From contig SBEK01000171.1 of the NCBI GenBank assembly GCA_009668925.1, positions 1 through 8,482 of the forward strand: a stretch of 8,482 nt of DNA. Reading direction: 5' to 3'. The notes under the pieces are model-generated. The model searched no databases. It was not told the origin of the DNA and saw nothing but the letters and a program-made list of their open reading frames with translations. A program made the position numbers and the translations under genes. The DNA is from Deltaproteobacteria bacterium (GTDB taxonomy: Bacteria; Desulfobacterota; Syntrophia; Syntrophales; Smithellaceae). Shown in pieces: positions 5,286-8,482 of the stretch (position 1 is the first letter of the stretch; the number at the start of each line of letters is the position of its first letter).

Positions 5286-7262
5286 TCATTTCTTCAGAAG
5301 TTGAATGCGCAAATGCGGGATTCTCGGCCCCGCCCACGTATTGGGGTTGATCTCATAGGCGCTGTTATAAGCTTTCAGAGCTTCAGGGTAAAGACCTTTT
5401 TTCTCGTAAGCGTCGCCGAGGTTGGCGTATATTTCATCGTCTTCCCGGTCATACTTCAAAGCGGTTAAGTAGCTGTCAATGGCCTTGTCCCAATTTTTAG
5501 CGGCCGCATAGGCGTACCCCAGACTCGAGTACGACGACGCCTTTTTCGGCTCGAGCTTTACGATTTTCTGGTAATTCCTGATGGCTTCCGTGTAGCGTTT
5601 TTCTTTCAGGTAATAATTGGCCGCCATGCTCAGGGTCTTCTTGTTTTGCGGGGATATCTTTTCATAATAGATGACGGCTTCCCTGTCTTTTCCGAGCCTC
5701 GTATAGGTAAACGCAAGATTTGCATAAATCGTCTGATCCTTAACACCCAGCTTGACGGCCTTCTCATAGCTTTCAGCCGATTGGGCGTATTGCTTCGTTT
5801 CGCCGTAGGCAAATCCCAGGTTGACGAATGTCGCCGCTTTCGGCGGAGATTTCTTGCTCAGTTTTTCCAGGTAACGAACGGCCTGGTCATATTTCTTATT
5901 TTTCATGGTCAGACCGGCCAGACGCTCCAGAGCGTCGGCATCGTCGGGGCTCTTCTTCAAGACCAGCTGATATTCACCGACCGCTTCGTCCGTCATCTTC
6001 CTCCGTTCGTAAGCGGCGGCGAGATTGAAGCGGATGACGGGATCATCCGGAGACAACTCCAGGGCCTTCTTCAGATTCTGCATCTCTTCCTTCGGCTTGC
6101 CCTGGCCCGCGTAGGCCGTGGCCAAATTGGCATAAGCCGCGGCGTCTTTGGGTCTTAGCTTGATGACCTGCAAATAACTCTCGGCGGCCTGGCGATAATC
6201 TTTTCTTCCGAGATAGATATCTCCCAACGCCCGCCAGGCGAGGTGGGCGTCTTCGGAGTGTCCGGTCAGGTACCGATATTGTTCAATCGCGGCGTTGGTC
6301 TTGCGGGTCTTTTCATAAGCCTGGGCCAAAAGCAGTCTCACCGCATGGTTTCCGGGATCCAGCTTAACCGCCTGGCCGAAAGATCCGGCTGCCGCGTCCC
6401 ATTGATTTTTCTGGCCGAAGGCGAGCCCCAGCATGGCATGGGCTTCCGCATCCTGTGCGTGCATTTTTATCAGGCTCGTAAGGACGTTTGCGGCCCGGTC
6501 GGTGCGCCTGCTTTGGAGATAACAACGCGCCAGCTCCTTCATCGCGCCGGCATCGCCCGGCTTGATGACCAGAATCTCTTCATAAAGCGCCGCCGCCTCA
6601 TCCAGACGGTTATGCCGGAGATAAATGCCGGCCAGGATCTTGCGCACGCCGACGTCTTCGCTGTTCTGGGCGATGGCTTTTTTCAGATATTCAATTTGAA
6701 CGTTGATATTGCTCGACTCCTTGGCAAACCGCAGCCAGTCCTGCGGCGTGATCACGATGCGTATCGGGATGACGCCGATCTTCTTTTTTTGATGGTAGAC
6801 GGCGATTCGATAGACGTTGACGGCTTGCGTGTCTTTGGCCATGGCATCGCTCTGCATAATACGATTCACCAGATCCAACCCGCGAAACAGGACACCGATA
6901 TCATTTTTGTCGCGTCGGGTTCCCTCCAGCGTCGCCGTTACATTTTTTCCCGTAAGATCATCGCTCGCCAGGTTCTTGATCACAAACTCATCCCGGTACG
7001 TAACCTCCAGTGTTTCACCGGCGTTCACGCGCACGTCCTTGCCGTTCTTTTCCAGCTGCAAATAATAAAATTGGGGGGTCTTATTGAATGCATAATAACC
7101 CAGTGCATTTATAACCCGGTTTGCGGCATGCGTTGCCGGCCGCAAAAACCGCGGTTGAAAATAGATCAACGAGGACAGGAGAAGAAGGGCAACTCCCGCG
7201 ATCGCCATCACCGAGATGAGAACTTTGTGAGACCGCTTGTGGGTCTGGGCCGATTTTCGCAT
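5286..7262 (-). CDS. Membrane-anchored protein with an unrecognised N-terminal extracytoplasmic domain and about 13 TPRs
   Basis: I recognise no named family for the whole 658-residue protein. A basic N-terminus (MRKSAQTHKRSHK) precedes one hydrophobic segment (about 14-35), which predicts an inner-membrane anchor with the rest in the periplasm. Residues about 62-172 form a beta-rich region (FYYLQLEKNGKDVRVNAGET, later VYRIAVYHQKKKIGVIPIRI). From about 170 to 641 come about 13 tetratricopeptide repeats of roughly 34 residues, with typical A-Y-x-x-x-G and P-x-x-A spacing, for example AYANLATAYAGQGK (375-388) and IYANLGDAYEKKGL (611-624). TPRs form a superhelical scaffold for protein binding, so a scaffold or assembly role is likely. 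There is no CxxC rubredoxin end, which argues against LapB. It starts seven bases after xerD (GGAG close to the ATG) and ends 23 bases before kdsA, suggesting co-transcription and possibly an envelope function. Confidence 0.88.
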   Translation of the reverse strand: MRKSAQTHKRSHKVLISVMAIAGVALLLLSSLIYFQPRFLRPATHAANRVINALGYYAFNKTPQFYYLQLEKNGKDVRVNAGETLEVTYRDEFVIKNLASDDLTGKNVTATLEGTRRDKNDIGVLFRGLDLVNRIMQSDAMAKDTQAVNVYRIAVYHQKKKIGVIPIRIVITPQDWLRFAKESSNINVQIEYLKKAIAQNSEDVGVRKILAGIYLRHNRLDEAAALYEEILVIKPGDAGAMKELARCYLQSRRTDRAANVLTSLIKMHAQDAEAHAMLGLAFGQKNQWDAAAGSFGQAVKLDPGNHAVRLLLAQAYEKTRKTNAAIEQYRYLTGHSEDAHLAWRALGDIYLGRKDYRQAAESYLQVIKLRPKDAAAYANLATAYAGQGKPKEEMQNLKKALELSPDDPVIRFNLAAAYERRKMTDEAVGEYQLVLKKSPDDADALERLAGLTMKNKKYDQAVRYLEKLSKKSPPKAATFVNLGFAYGETKQYAQSAESYEKAVKLGVKDQTIYANLAFTYTRLGKDREAVIYYEKISPQNKKTLSMAANYYLKEKRYTEAIRNYQKIVKLEPKKASSYSSLGYAYAAAKNWDKAIDSYLTALKYDREDDEIYANLGDAYEKKGLYPEALKAYNSAYEINPNTWAGPRIPHLRIQLLKK

Positions 7263-7269
7263 ACTCCGT

Positions 7270-8157
7270 TTAACCCCTTGGGTGGTATTTTCGATGAATC
7301 TCCTTCAGCCGCTCGCGGGTGACATGCGTATAAATTTGCGTGGTGGAGATGTCGGAATGTCCCAGCATCACTTGCACGGCACGCAAATCCGCTCCTCCCT
7401 CCAGGAGATGGGACGCGAAGGAATGACGGAATGTATGCGGATGAACATTTTTTTGCAAGCCCGCTTTTTGCGCGTAATGGATGATCAGTTTCCAGAGCCC
7501 CTGCCGCGTAAACGCCTTTCCGAAACGATTCAAAAACAGCACATCGGTGGTTTTTGATTTCACAAACTTCGGCCTGGCCTCATCCACATAACGCCGCACG
7601 CAGTCATAAGCTGTTTTACCGACGGGGACAACCCTCTCCTTGCTGCCCTTCCCCATAACCACCAGAAAACCGACCTGCCAGTTGAAGCTGTTCATCGTCA
7701 GAGAAGTGAGCTCTGATACACGCAAACCCGTGGCGTAAAGCAGCTCCAGCATCGCACTGTCCCGAAGCGCCTGGGGCGTCTGATCCCCGGGTTGTGACAA
7801 GAGAAAATTCATCTCCTCTTTACTCACGGTATCGGGCAGACGCATCCAGACCTTGGCCAGTTCAATATGGGCCAGCGGCGACTCGTCCACTGCTTTCTCC
7901 CGCAATAGGAACTTGTAAAAGCCCCGGAGCGCCGCCAGACACCGATTCGTGGAATTGGCGGATAATCCTTGTGCTTTGATTTCGACAAGAAAATCGATAA
8001 TATGCTGTGAGCTGACCGCGCGCGCATCGGATATCCCCTTCTCTTCCAGAAAGGTTACAAACCGTTTGAAATCCCTGCTGTAGGCTTCCAGAGTATTTTC
8101 GGCTGCTCCCTTTTCGATGAGAAGATGATGATAATAACGGTCCAATAATGCGCGCAT
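7270..8157 (-). CDS. xerD: Tyrosine recombinase XerD
   Basis: XerD acts with XerC at the chromosomal dif site to resolve chromosome dimers. The 295-residue product has the N-terminal SAM-like core-binding domain (about 3-90) and the catalytic domain (about 105-285). The catalytic set is complete: Arg146 (ATGLRVSEL), Lys170 (GKGSKER), His241 and Arg244 (HTFRHSFASH), His267 (LGHSDIST), and nucleophile Tyr276 (IYTHVTRERL). LLEGGADLRAVQVMLGHSDI and the end HRKYHPRG match XerD more closely than XerC or phage integrases. The ATG at 8157 has no clear Shine-Dalgarno; in-frame alternatives are not better. It heads the leftward gene run, seven bases before the TPR gene. Because a dif-like inverted repeat lies about 46 bases upstream, a single-recombinase arrangement deserves thought, though the protein itself looks like ordinary XerD. 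Confidence 0.94.
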   Translation of the reverse strand: MRALLDRYYHHLLIEKGAAENTLEAYSRDFKRFVTFLEEKGISDARAVSSQHIIDFLVEIKAQGLSANSTNRCLAALRGFYKFLLREKAVDESPLAHIELAKVWMRLPDTVSKEEMNFLLSQPGDQTPQALRDSAMLELLYATGLRVSELTSLTMNSFNWQVGFLVVMGKGSKERVVPVGKTAYDCVRRYVDEARPKFVKSKTTDVLFLNRFGKAFTRQGLWKLIIHYAQKAGLQKNVHPHTFRHSFASHLLEGGADLRAVQVMLGHSDISTTQIYTHVTRERLKEIHRKYHPRG

Positions 8158-8191
8158 GCATTTTTTTACGCAAATATGCCCGTGAAGTAAA

Positions 8192-8234
8192 GTTTTTTTG
8201 TTGACATAATCTGTAATTATGTAGAAAGAAAAAC
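8192..8234. repeat. Inverted repeat with dif-like core between xerD and rpiB
   Basis: The centre is a perfect inverted repeat, ACATAAT-CTGTA-ATTATGT (8204-8222). Weaker symmetry extends outward: the T-rich block at 8192-8197 pairs with the A-rich block at 8229-8234, giving 15 matching pairs of 21 around position 8213. The CATAA...TTATG core has the look of Xer/dif sites (E. coli dif has CATAA, six bases, TTATG). Here seven bases separate the half-sites instead of six. On the minus strand the XerD-like arm reads TTATGTCAACA. The symmetric site also overlaps a TTGACA element, so it could be an operator for rpiB or xerD. The sequence shows the symmetry; both functions are inference. Confidence 0.6.
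8201..8227 (+). promoter_or_regulatory. Possible rpiB promoter (consensus -35, weak -10)
   Basis: TTGACA at 8201-8206 is an exact -35 consensus and follows a T-run. The best -10 at a tolerable distance is TAGAAA (8222-8227, four of six matches) after a short 15-base spacer, so the pair is weak. Start would be about 8234, some 57 bases before the rpiB ATG. The inverted repeat at 8204-8222 overlaps it, which would allow repression by a dimeric regulator. Confidence 0.3.
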
Positions 8235-8290
8235 AACGGGACCGGATTCCAGCGGCCGCTGCGGCCCAACATCATTATCGGAGAACCATC

Positions 8291-8482
8291 ATGAAAAAAG
8301 TCGTGATTTCCTGTGATCATGGAGCTGTCGATCTCAAGAAAGAGATTATCAGCTTTTTCCAAAAGAAGAATTATGAAGTCAAGGTGATGGGAGCCGGAAG
8401 CGCGGATTCAGTGGATTACCCCGACGTCACGGTCGCCGCCTGCAATGAGTTCAAAAAAGGGGGATACGAATTCGGCGTTCTG
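8291..8482 (+). CDS. rpiB: Ribose-5-phosphate isomerase B (RpiB/LacA/LacB family), C-terminus cut by the window edge
   Basis: RpiB interconverts ribose 5-phosphate and ribulose 5-phosphate in the pentose phosphate pathway, in the cytoplasm. The 64 visible codons begin MKKVVISCDHGAVDLKKEII, containing the family CDH motif (8-10), and carry the D-Y-P motif (42-44) and GGYEFGVL (57-64). The window ends just before the expected CGTG loop with the catalytic cysteine, so activity cannot be checked. About 80-90 residues are missing by truncation (the family is about 145-150 long). GGAG lies seven bases before the ATG. It is divergent from xerD. LacA or LacB (galactose-6-phosphate isomerase subunits) are paralogues, but RpiB is far more likely given the lack of other lac genes. 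Confidence 0.88.
   Translation, partial: MKKVVISCDHGAVDLKKEIISFFQKKNYEVKVMGAGSADSVDYPDVTVAACNEFKKGGYEFGVL

Noticed and set aside
5263..5337. 25-codon N-terminal extension of kdsA
   Set aside because: It lies over the end of the TPR gene, while AGAGGAG before the ATG at 5262 gives the family-typical start.
5286..7262. TPR protein as LapB/YciM, the regulator of LpxC turnover
   Set aside because: It lacks the C-terminal rubredoxin-like CxxC metal site, is far longer than LapB, and its predicted topology places the TPRs outside the cytoplasm.
6243..7322. Long plus-strand open frame (359 codons) opposite the TPR gene
   Set aside because: It is antisense to a convincing TPR protein with clear repeats and shows no recognisable domain; it arises from the codon bias of the opposite strand.
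8250..8261. 12-bp GC palindrome CAGCGGCCGCTG in the rpiB leader
   Set aside because: It is perfect but short, has no loop to form a hairpin, and matches no operator I know; I treat it as probable chance.

Overview
The window is a compact, almost fully coding stretch of a Gram-negative chromosome. The protein set points to a lipopolysaccharide-making bacterium of the old Deltaproteobacteria (Desulfobacterota), perhaps a Syntrophales-like anaerobe. This placement is inference from gene order (kdsA-kdsC-lptC-lptA-lptB-rpoN) and from protein character; no rRNA or other phylogenetic marker is present.

Layout. Nine genes lie on the minus strand and read leftward: xerD (8157-7270), a 658-residue membrane-anchored TPR protein (7262-5286), kdsA (5262-4432), kdsC (4342-3803), a small multidrug resistance/Gdx-type transporter (3762-3433), lptC (3285-2731), lptA (2719-2165), lptB (2132-1410) and rpoN (1383 to beyond the left edge). 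A divergent rpiB starts at 8291 and runs off the right edge. The largest gaps are 147 bases before lptC and 133 bases between xerD and rpiB. No stretch over 300 bases lacks a gene, and no RNA gene, insertion sequence or CRISPR array was seen.

Function. kdsA and kdsC make Kdo, the sugar that joins lipid A to the LPS core. LptC, LptA and LptB are the inner-membrane, periplasmic and ATPase parts of the machine that carries LPS to the outer membrane. The TPR protein carries a signal anchor, so its large repeat domain is probably periplasmic, and its place directly before kdsA suggests an envelope role. The transporter interrupts an otherwise typical Kdo/Lpt order. The arabinose-5-phosphate isomerase gene (kdsD) often found in such clusters is absent. 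A good sigma70-like promoter lies before lptC, so lptCAB-rpoN may be transcribed separately from the upstream genes.

Most notable signals. (1) A perfect 7-5-7 inverted repeat between xerD and rpiB resembles a Xer/dif core, although its central region is 7 rather than 6 bases; it could instead be an operator. (2) A transporter of guanidinium-exporter type sits inside the LPS cluster. (3) A conserved-looking, unrecognised extracytoplasmic domain is fused to about 13 TPRs. (4) KdsA has the full metal-binding residue set of the metal-dependent class. (5) A promoter and a possible 31-codon ORF overlap just before lptC. None of these amounts to proof of a new system; the window is mainly a well-ordered housekeeping and envelope region.
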